Assembly: GCA_022562855.1 (NCBI GenBank)
Contig: JADFON010000106.1
Location: forward strand, 1-6,573
Origin: Candidatus Zhuqueibacterota bacterium
GTDB taxonomy: Bacteria > SM23-31
Length of the DNA stretch: 6,573 bases
Direction of reading: 5' to 3'
In this document: piece after piece, positions 1 through 6,228 of the stretch
Numbering within the stretch: the stretch's first letter is position 1
Layout: each line of letters opens with the position of its first letter
Program-made: the position numbers and the translations under genes
Notes under the pieces: model-generated
Seen by the model: the letters and a program-made list of their open reading frames with translations, nothing else
The model's database searches: none
Told to the model about the DNA's origin: nothing

Positions 1-1
1 C

Positions 2-1000
2 AAAAACATTGACGGCATACGGGAAATACATAATCTTAAACCTCAATGGGGAAATGAACAAAAAGCCGAACTTGAATTCGTGCAAAAGATCGGCGGACTT
101 GACGCTACTGATGAAAATTATATTTTATTTCGACCAAGCGATGTTGCTTTGGACAACGAAGGAAATATATATGTATTGGATACCGGAAATCACAGGGTAC
201 AAAAATACGATTCAAACGGAATTTACTTGAGTACCTTTGGTAAAAAAGGCAAAGGTCCCGGTGAATTCGAATCTCCCTCCTCATTAAGTATTGATGCGGA
301 AAATAATATCCTGGTCAATGATAGAGGCGTCGTAAAATTTTTTGATCAATCCGGGTATGTATTCAAGACAATAAAATTAGACCCGCCCGCTGCCTCCTCC
401 CGCCTTATGACTTCGGGTAATTTCATAACCGGAAGAACGGGTCTCTTTCCTTCATTTACACTTAAACCGCTTTTAAATATATTCGATCAAGACGGTAAGC
501 ACATAGCAGAATTCGGCGAGCCGGTCGAACATAATAATGGAACGGCAAATAACAATGAAAACAATATTATTTATACGTTTGACAATAATGACAATATCTT
601 CTTCTCGTTTGGCACAAAAAACCGCATAGAAAAATTCACGCGGGAAGGAAAACTTGTGTACAAAATGACCCGGCAGTTAAAATTCGTTCCAGCGCCCGGC
701 AAATACCGAAAGCGGATAATAAGAGAAGATTTACCACCTGCCTACAGCGTCGAACAATGGCCCGAAGTAGTAACACGGGGTATCGGGATAGATAAAAAGG
801 AGCGAATGTGGCTTATTACAAAGACGGACCCGGAATCAAGAGAATTTGAAATTTATGATCCTGAAGGAATATTGCTAAGCTATGTTCCGTGGGTGGGGCT
901 AAACAATATCAGCAAAATGCGTATCATAAATAACCGTATGTTCCTCATTGACAGATCTAATGATATGGCAGTCTATGAATACAAAATAGTCGATAAATAA
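2..1000 (+). CDS. 6-bladed beta-propeller (NHL-repeat) protein, 5'-truncated by window edge
   Basis: The reading frame is open from base 2 to the TAA at 998-1000, giving at least 332 residues. A GTG at base 80 could be taken as the start, but the frame upstream is open and protein-like (it contains LKPQWGNEQKAELEFVQKIG). That stretch resembles the lead-in to the first blade in this family, so the real start, probably with a signal peptide, lies before the window. Two NHL-type blades are clear: PSDVALDNEGNIYVLDTGNH followed by RVQKYD (about 130-210), and SPSSLSIDAENNILV with VVKFFD (about 270-345), joined by the linker FGKKGKGPGEF. Degenerate blades follow, for example YTFDNNDNIFFSFGTKNRIE and GIGIDKKERMWLITKTD. 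Such propellers are binding scaffolds, usually exported or lipoprotein-anchored in FCB bacteria. No catalytic residues are evident and the ligand is unknown. The gene converges on lpxH with a 9-base gap and no obvious terminator. Confidence 0.85.
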   Translation, partial: KNIDGIREIHNLKPQWGNEQKAELEFVQKIGGLDATDENYILFRPSDVALDNEGNIYVLDTGNHRVQKYDSNGIYLSTFGKKGKGPGEFESPSSLSIDAENNILVNDRGVVKFFDQSGYVFKTIKLDPPAASSRLMTSGNFITGRTGLFPSFTLKPLLNIFDQDGKHIAEFGEPVEHNNGTANNNENNIIYTFDNNDNIFFSFGTKNRIEKFTREGKLVYKMTRQLKFVPAPGKYRKRIIREDLPPAYSVEQWPEVVTRGIGIDKKERMWLITKTDPESREFEIYDPEGILLSYVPWVGLNNISKMRIINNRMFLIDRSNDMAVYEYKIVDK

Positions 1001-1009
1001 GTATTTTTA

Positions 1010-1744
1010 TTATTCGGAATAAGTTTCAAACGAGAGCTTATTGTCGCTGAATCTGGCATAAGTAAAATGCTCGATCCAATCACCAAGATTGATGAGGGAT
1101 TTGCCTGATTCAGTTATGTGTTCGAGTGGTTTGTGGGTATGCGCCATAATCACATGGTCGACCCCATCTGCAAACAGTTTTTCCGCAAACTCGATGTATT
1201 CTTCCTGCCCGCCGTAATCCCTTTTTTGTGTATGTTTCCTGCTTGACCCTGAGCACCACTTTGCGAACGGAATACCAATATCGGGATGGAGCCACCGGTA
1301 GATAAAAACATTGAGACGGTTTCTAAAAACACGCTTCAGAACCCGGTATCCGGCGTCCGACTTCTTCAAGCCGTCTCCATGAATTATATAAAACGACTTT
1401 TCACCGATAGTTTCTTTTAAGTGACTCGAATGGAAATGAAGTCCAAGTTCTTTTTGGAAAAAACCCCCAACCCAAAAATCGTGATTGCCCGCTATATAGT
1501 CGATTCTGATACCGTTATCTACTAATTCCTTCAAACATGACAAAATCAATATAAAGTCTTTGGGAATTACCGTCCGGTACTCAAACCAGAAATCGAACAG
1601 ATCGCCAACAATGAACAACCGGTCACCTGACTCTAAGTTAGACCGCAGAAAATTTACAAGTTTCCTCTCCCGTTCTTTTTCACCTAATGGGTTTTTCAAT
1701 CCAAGATGAACATCGGATATGAAAAGTACTTTGTTGGAATCCAT
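1010..1744 (-). CDS. lpxH: UDP-2,3-diacylglucosamine pyrophosphatase (LpxH-type metallophosphoesterase)
   Basis: This 244-residue protein has the calcineurin-like metallophosphoesterase signature in order: DVHLG (D11, H13), GDLFDFW (47-53, with D48), GNHDFW (86-91), HGD (122-124) and AHTHKP (201-206). These supply the ligands for a two-metal centre. The length is typical of LpxH, about 240. The segments KSDAGYRVLKRVFRN and RWLHPDIGIPFAKW match the insertion typical of FCB-type LpxH-like proteins. LpxH cleaves UDP-2,3-diacylglucosamine to lipid X and UMP at the cytoplasmic face of the inner membrane, the fourth step of lipid A synthesis. One difference from the enterobacterial enzyme is GNHD where E. 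coli has GNRD, so the exact substrate is less certain than the fold. The ATG at 1742-1744 puts the first motif at residue 11. No Shine-Dalgarno precedes it (TTCTTTCTTTGCG lies just upstream). The gene is divergent from the response regulator and has no lipid A neighbours in the window. Confidence 0.85.
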   Translation of the reverse strand: MDSNKVLFISDVHLGLKNPLGEKERERKLVNFLRSNLESGDRLFIVGDLFDFWFEYRTVIPKDFILILSCLKELVDNGIRIDYIAGNHDFWVGGFFQKELGLHFHSSHLKETIGEKSFYIIHGDGLKKSDAGYRVLKRVFRNRLNVFIYRWLHPDIGIPFAKWCSGSSRKHTQKRDYGGQEEYIEFAEKLFADGVDHVIMAHTHKPLEHITESGKSLINLGDWIEHFTYARFSDNKLSFETYSE

Positions 1745-1789
1745 CGCAAAGAAAGAATGTACGGAAAAATATTATGATACTGTTTTGTG

Positions 1790-1839
1790 AAAAAACCGGC
1801 AATCCAAACCGGGACGCCAGACACGGTAAGACCTGCCGG
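1790..1839 (-). terminator. Terminator-like hairpin in the lpxH leader (possible attenuator)
   Basis: Read on the minus strand, CCGGCA (1839-1834) pairs with TGCCGG (1801-1796), and an inner ACCG (1827-1824) pairs with CGGT (1811-1808). The internal loop between them could add a C-G pair and G-T wobbles, and the apical loop is 12 bases. Six T follow directly (1795-1790), the layout of an intrinsic terminator. It lies 45 bases upstream of the lpxH ATG and just downstream of the promoter candidate, so it is either an attenuator, the end of a short RNA, or a structured leader. The plus strand lacks a T-run after the stem. The stem is imperfect, so terminator strength is uncertain. Confidence 0.4.
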
Positions 1840-1855
1840 AAAATTAATTCTGCTA

Positions 1856-1884
1856 AATATATATTTTTAACGGTCTAAAATCAA
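1856..1884 (-). promoter_or_regulatory. Candidate sigma-70-type promoter for lpxH
   Basis: On the minus strand, TTGATT (1884-1879) and TATATT (1861-1856) are separated by exactly 17 bases. They match the -35 and -10 consensus at 4 of 6 and 5 of 6 positions. Transcription would start near 1849 and run toward lpxH, giving a leader of roughly 105 bases. The region is AT-rich, so a chance match is possible. Confidence 0.35.
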
Positions 1885-1910
1885 TGAAAAAGGCTTTTAT
1901 ACAATTCACA

Positions 1911-1930
1911 GATAAAGGTTGATAAAGGAT
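1911..1930 (+). repeat. Two-copy tandem 10-bp direct repeat (GATAAAGG core)
   Basis: GATAAAGGTT (1911-1920) is followed at once by GATAAAGGAT (1921-1930), identical at 9 of 10 positions. A 10-bp period places both copies on the same face of the helix, as in many direct-repeat operators. It lies about 105 bases upstream of the response-regulator start in the divergent region. A function as a binding site is inference only. Confidence 0.5.
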
Positions 1931-2033
1931 GAAACTTTTTTTACTTTTTACCATACGTATCTCTATGACGGTACTGAATTAGCAGCGTTAAGTATCATTC
2001 ATCTCTTGTTGTCTTAGATGCTTGAATATAAAC

Positions 2034-3407
2034 ATGACAAAACCAGCAGATATATTAATAGTAGATGATGAAAAAAACATCCGCAGTTCTCTTCGTGGTA
2101 TTCTCGAAGATGAAAAGTATACCGTAGAGGATGTTGAAAGCGGTGAGAAAGCCGTGGAAGCGGTTAAACAAAATTATTACCGGGTAATTTTCCTTGATGT
2201 GCTGCTTCCGGGGATCGATGGAATCGATACGCTCAAACAGATAAAATCGGCATCCCCTGAGTCGATTGTATTCATGATGTCGGGGCACGCTACAGTAGAA
2301 ATGGCTGTTGTGGCGACCCGGCATGGAGCATACAGTTTCTTTGAAAAACCGCTTGGTCCGGAGAAAATTCTTCATGAGTTGGAACTCCTGAAAACCCAAA
2401 AGACGATCAAATCCGAGGTGGAAGCGCTCCGAAAACAAGCGGATTATGGTGAAATGATAGGAAACTCTCAGCGGTTACAGGAGTTAAAAAGGATAATCGC
2501 CAGAATCTCACCGACCGATGGGAGAGTACTGATAACCGGTGATAACGGCACTGGAAAAGAGCTCGTTGCAAGAGCAATACATTACAGCAGCAAGAGAAAA
2601 GAAAAACCGTTTGTAAAAATTAACTGCGCTGCGCTGCCAAAGGAATTGATAGAGAGTGAACTTTTCGGATATGAAAAGGGGGCTTTTACGGGAGCCGCCA
2701 CCCGAAAAATCGGTCAAATTGAGCAGGCGCACACCGGAACGCTTTTTCTCGATGAAATAGGAGATATGAGCCTTGATACGCAGGCAAAATTGCTGCGTGT
2801 CTTAGAAGAAAATGAATTAGTAAGACTTGGGGGAACAAAACCTATAGCATTTGACGTTCGAATAATATCAGCTACGAATCAGAATATTGAAAAGAATATA
2901 GATGAGGGAAAATTTCGGGAAGACCTTTATCATCGTCTGTGTGTAATTCCTGTCAGGGTTCCACGGCTCAGCGAAAGACTTGAAGATATTGAAGCTTTGA
3001 CTGTACACTTTGCCGTAAAATATGCCGAAAATACGCGCAGCAAAAGAGAACTGATATTTAATAAAGACGCATTGCAGTTACTAAAGAACCAGCCATGGAC
3101 CGGGAACATCCGTGAACTGAGAAATCTTATCGAACGGATCTCAATTTTGCATGATTCAGAAGAAGTATCGGCAGAAAATCTAAGGCAATACTTGTCGTTT
3201 GGATCAGTATCGGGAAAAACTTCAGCCGGAATGAGCGTACCGGAACCAAACGGGCGTTCGATGCGGGAAATGATTAACACCCTTGAAAAAGAACTGATTA
3301 CGCGTGAATATGAACGGTGCAACGGCAATGTATCAAAAGTGGCAAAGAATCTAAAAATTGACCGCGCCAACCTTCACCGTAAATTAAAAGCTTTGGGGAT
3401 TAAATAA
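2034..3407 (+). CDS. Sigma-54-dependent response regulator, NtrC/AtoC class
   Basis: The protein has 457 residues and three domains. The receiver (about 5-120) has the acidic pair D11-D12, phospho-acceptor D55 in FLDVLLPG, S83 and K105 in FEKP. The AAA+ domain (about 138-370) has Walker A GDNGTGKE (169-176), the sigma-54-contacting loop GAFTGA (216-221), Walker B GTLFLDEIGD (235-244), sensor I near SATNQN (279-284), FREDLYHRL with putative arginine fingers (294-302), and the sensor II region WTGNIRELRN (355-364). A Fis-type helix-turn-helix ends the protein (about 415-457, NVSKVAKNLKIDRANLHRKL). All key motifs are intact, so it should hydrolyse ATP to remodel sigma-54 holoenzyme once phosphorylated. 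The ATG at 2034 puts the receiver strand at residues 6-10. An in-frame TTG at 2022 would add four residues, and neither start has a Shine-Dalgarno. No histidine kinase is in the window. The patatin-Omp85 gene lies 86 bases downstream and is a candidate target or operon partner. Confidence 0.93.
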   Translation: MTKPADILIVDDEKNIRSSLRGILEDEKYTVEDVESGEKAVEAVKQNYYRVIFLDVLLPGIDGIDTLKQIKSASPESIVFMMSGHATVEMAVVATRHGAYSFFEKPLGPEKILHELELLKTQKTIKSEVEALRKQADYGEMIGNSQRLQELKRIIARISPTDGRVLITGDNGTGKELVARAIHYSSKRKEKPFVKINCAALPKELIESELFGYEKGAFTGAATRKIGQIEQAHTGTLFLDEIGDMSLDTQAKLLRVLEENELVRLGGTKPIAFDVRIISATNQNIEKNIDEGKFREDLYHRLCVIPVRVPRLSERLEDIEALTVHFAVKYAENTRSKRELIFNKDALQLLKNQPWTGNIRELRNLIERISILHDSEEVSAENLRQYLSFGSVSGKTSAGMSVPEPNGRSMREMINTLEKELITREYERCNGNVSKVAKNLKIDRANLHRKLKALGIK

Positions 3408-3447
3408 TATAGTATTTGACGACAAAAACCACCGCTATGACAAAAAA

Positions 3448-3453
3448 TATAAT
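3448..3453 (+). promoter_or_regulatory. Possible -10 element (TATAAT) upstream of the patatin-Omp85 gene
   Basis: A perfect TATAAT occurs 40 bases before the chosen ATG at 3494. The only good -35 match, TTGACG at 3416-3421, is 26 bases away, which is too far, and the 17-base position has no match. If used, it would start RNA near 3460 and rule out the upstream TTG/ATG starts at 3416 and 3437. No -24/-12 sigma-54 element (GG-N10-GC) was found in this gap. Confidence 0.25.
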
Positions 3454-3493
3454 TTACAATGGATGTGAAATACTTCTAATTCGCTTATCGCGC

Positions 3494-6208
3494 ATGAAGA
3501 AAAATAGTGTTTTTTTCAGTATGCTGCTTATTGGTGTGGCTATTCAGAATTTTTCAGGAATCTTATACGCGCAAGTGCAATTGACCTCTTCAACAGACAG
3601 AAGGTTCATAAAACTTGAATTGGAACCAGCAAAGATCGGACCTTTTCACTACAGAAAGCCAGTCCGGTCAAAAGTCGGTATCGCTTTAAGCGGCGGCGGT
3701 CTTCGCGGATTTGCCCAGATCGGAGTGCTGGATGAGTTTGACAAAGCTGGAATCCCCATAGATTATATAGCCGGCACAAGCATGGGCGCAATTGTAGGGG
3801 GTCTATATTCCATAGGATATTCTCCAAAAGATATTGAACAGTTTGTGACTGAAACGGACTGGTCTAACATATATAGCAATACGCCCGAACGATCGACGAT
3901 GTTTATCGGTCAAAAACAGGATCTCAACCGGCATCTGCTGGCAATACGATTTGACAACTACAAACCCTACATTCCACTGGCAATCAGCCAGGGACAGCAA
4001 ATATTTTCTTTGCTGAATCCCCTGATTCTTCGCGCTATTTCTTTTCAGGATGTCAATTTTGATAACTTCAGAGTACCGCTCAGGATAGTCGCCACTGAAA
4101 TATGGACAGGAAAACAAAAAACGTTTAAAGAAGGTGATTTGGCGTTGATAATACTGGGAAGTATTGCCATTCCGTTCCTGTTTTCAGAAGTAAAGATCGG
4201 TGATGAGGTTTATATCGACGGGGGCATTCTCAATAATATGCCCACTGACGTCGTCAAATCTATGGGAAGTGATTTTGTCATAGCGATTGATTGTACATCA
4301 CCATTACTTGAACCGGAAAAAGTTGCATTTCCCTGGCAGCTTGTGGATCATATTACCACCATTATGCAGCGTGAAAAAAACGAAGAAAGACTGGAGTTAG
4401 CCGATATTGTAATTACCCCTGACCTTGGTGATAGAGAGGCGTTTGATTTTGAGATCATAGACGAATTTATCGAGCTTGGAAGACAGAAAGCACGGGAAAT
4501 TATTCCGGAAATTAAAAAAAAGCTGCTTGAAACCAGTAATATCCTTGATTCCGCGGAGCCATTCACTGTCGATAAGATAGAGATATCCGGCAACAACTCA
4601 ATCGGGGATGACTATATTAGACAGTATATATCTTCTACAGAATCTGAAAAGACTTCAGATAAAACGATAAAGGAAGATCTTATAAGGATATTTGAAACAG
4701 GGTATTTCGAAGACGTACAGGCTTTAATAAAGCAAAACTCAGGCAAAACTATACTTGAATTTCAGGTTAAAGAATATACAGTGATTAATTCAATTTCTAT
4801 GTCCGGTAATACGGTTTTTTCCAAAGATCAACTTATAAACTTGTACGTACCCGGGCAGAATGATGTATTTAATGTTAAGCGGGCAGAGGATTTCATAAAA
4901 GACATTCAGGATAATTATAATCAAATGGGATTCTCGATAGCCCAACTTGTTGAGTGCAAATTAAATCCTGAGAAAAGAGAACTACAGGTGACAATCGACG
5001 AAGGAAGGATCGACGGGATTCAACTCATCGGTAACGAAAGAACTCAGCCGCACGTAATCAAACGTGAAATGCCGTTGAAAACGGGAGATATCTTCGACAT
5101 AGAGAAAGTCCAGAGAGGTATTAATAACATATACGGTACAGATTTATTTCAGCGTGTTCATCCGACAATAGTAAGAAAAGACGGGAAACTAATTCTACAG
5201 ATAAATCTTGAAGAAAAGAAATATGAAATGGTGAGAGTTGGCGCCAGGTATGATCTTGACCGGGAAACAAAAGGGTTTATTGAACTCGCCGACGATAATC
5301 TTGGAGGACTCGGGATGAAATCACTGTTCCATGCACGATTCGGAAGCCGGCAGAAAGATTACCGGTATCAATTCAGGTTGGACCGTATATTTATTTCGTA
5401 TCTAACCCTGAATGGAAACCTGCATTACACAACTCAAACGGATTTTTTGACTGACCAGAACAATAAGTTCAAAAGACGCGGAGATTTTAAAGACACCCGG
5501 ATTGGAGCCTCGTTTTCTTTTGGAAGACAGCTTGGAAGATTCGGAAAAGTATCGGTAAAATATAGTTTCGACAGGATAAAAGTAGAAGCCTTTCCATTTC
5601 AAACTCTTTCAACATCCGAAAGCGGCTTCTTTCACGAGAAGGTAAACGAAAATATTGAAATAGGTACTCTTACACTTCAGTCTGTGGTTGACACGCGTGA
5701 CAAAACGCCTTTTCCAAGCCAGGGCAATTTTCACGAAATTTATTATGAAACCGCCGGCAATATTTTTGGAAGCGACATATCGTATGTTAAATTCTTTTCG
5801 TCACTTGGATACGTTTATACTTTCAATAATACACATACATTTGAAACAAGAGTAACCGTTGGGACCGCTGATGAAACACTTCCCTATTCGAAACGGTTCC
5901 GGTGGGGAGGAATGCAGACATTTTTTGGAAAAGGATTAAATGATCTACACGGGCGAATGCTTGTGGCGTCAAACTTTGGTTACCGTTTAAAATTACCGCT
6001 GCCCAACCTGTTTGAAACCTATGTTAGCATTCGCTGGGATCTGGCAAGCGTAGTAGAAAAGTATCAAAATATTCAGTTCAGTGATTTTAATCACGCAATC
6101 GGAATAGTAATATCGATGAATTTACCGGTGGGACCGATCGAATTCGGATATGGTAAAGCTTTTAACGATTCAGACCGTATTTACTTTTCTCTTGGACACA
6201 TATTTTAA
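3494..6208 (+). CDS. Patatin-like phospholipase fused to three POTRA domains and an Omp85-type barrel (type Vd-like)
   Basis: The protein has 904 residues from the ATG at 3494. That start was chosen because it begins a textbook signal peptide (MKKNSVFFSMLLIG..., likely cut after ILYA, residue 26). The frame is open further upstream (TTG 3416, ATG 3437), but those starts would bury the signal. The patatin domain (about 60-340) has the oxyanion loop GGGLRG (67-72), the nucleophile elbow GTSMG (94-98, Ser96) and the DGG motif with catalytic Asp242, so the dyad is complete. Three POTRA-like repeats follow, each with an I-x-(I/L)-x-GN opening: FTVDKIEISGNNSI (357-428), VINSISMSGNTVF (430-504) and RIDGIQLIGNERT (505-575). 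The barrel spans about 577-904, with the Omp85 motif DTRDKTPFPSQG (733-744) and a C-terminal Phe. By family it should be inserted in the outer membrane and display or secrete a lipid hydrolase, as PlpD and FplA do. PlpD, about 730 residues, has one POTRA. The substrate is unknown. Confidence 0.92.
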   Translation: MKKNSVFFSMLLIGVAIQNFSGILYAQVQLTSSTDRRFIKLELEPAKIGPFHYRKPVRSKVGIALSGGGLRGFAQIGVLDEFDKAGIPIDYIAGTSMGAIVGGLYSIGYSPKDIEQFVTETDWSNIYSNTPERSTMFIGQKQDLNRHLLAIRFDNYKPYIPLAISQGQQIFSLLNPLILRAISFQDVNFDNFRVPLRIVATEIWTGKQKTFKEGDLALIILGSIAIPFLFSEVKIGDEVYIDGGILNNMPTDVVKSMGSDFVIAIDCTSPLLEPEKVAFPWQLVDHITTIMQREKNEERLELADIVITPDLGDREAFDFEIIDEFIELGRQKAREIIPEIKKKLLETSNILDSAEPFTVDKIEISGNNSIGDDYIRQYISSTESEKTSDKTIKEDLIRIFETGYFEDVQALIKQNSGKTILEFQVKEYTVINSISMSGNTVFSKDQLINLYVPGQNDVFNVKRAEDFIKDIQDNYNQMGFSIAQLVECKLNPEKRELQVTIDEGRIDGIQLIGNERTQPHVIKREMPLKTGDIFDIEKVQRGINNIYGTDLFQRVHPTIVRKDGKLILQINLEEKKYEMVRVGARYDLDRETKGFIELADDNLGGLGMKSLFHARFGSRQKDYRYQFRLDRIFISYLTLNGNLHYTTQTDFLTDQNNKFKRRGDFKDTRIGASFSFGRQLGRFGKVSVKYSFDRIKVEAFPFQTLSTSESGFFHEKVNENIEIGTLTLQSVVDTRDKTPFPSQGNFHEIYYETAGNIFGSDISYVKFFSSLGYVYTFNNTHTFETRVTVGTADETLPYSKRFRWGGMQTFFGKGLNDLHGRMLVASNFGYRLKLPLPNLFETYVSIRWDLASVVEKYQNIQFSDFNHAIGIVISMNLPVGPIEFGYGKAFNDSDRIYFSLGHIF

Positions 6209-6210
6209 GC

Positions 6211-6228
6211 CGGAGTTTTCCGATTTTT
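6211..6228 (+). terminator. Weak terminator candidate after the patatin-Omp85 gene
   Basis: CGGA (6211-6214) and TCCG (6219-6222) form a 4-bp stem with a GTTT loop, followed by ATTTTT. It begins two bases after the TAA stop, the right place for an intrinsic terminator, but the stem is very short. Confidence 0.3.

Noticed and set aside
80-82. GTG as the start of the beta-propeller gene
   Set aside because: The frame is open and protein-like back to base 2, with typical lead-in residues for the family, so the gene is cut by the window edge.
994-1020. AT-rich imperfect palindrome between the convergent genes as a bidirectional terminator
   Set aside because: ATAAATA and TATTTTTAT pair poorly and there is no GC-rich stem, so it was not called.
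1791-1845. Plus-strand stretch with GGCAA, GGGACGC and GACCTGCCGG, recalling parts of c-di-GMP-I and cobalamin riboswitches
   Set aside because: Only scattered core-like words match. The GEMM P2 helix and GCAAAGCC segment are missing, and the upstream cobalamin boxes would have to fall inside lpxH. The stem is better explained as a minus-strand terminator-like hairpin.
2022-2033. TTG start adding four residues to the response regulator
   Set aside because: The ATG at 2034 gives the usual short lead-in to the receiver's first strand, and nothing upstream supports the TTG.
2018-2068. 16-codon ORF from the ATG at 2018, overlapping the response-regulator start
   Set aside because: Short, hydrophilic, without a ribosome binding site, and mostly an out-of-frame reading of the regulator gene.
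3416-3493. 26-codon in-frame N-terminal extension of the patatin-Omp85 protein (TTG 3416 or ATG 3437)
   Set aside because: It would place polar residues ahead of a clear signal peptide starting at 3494, has no Shine-Dalgarno, and overlaps a TATAAT element.
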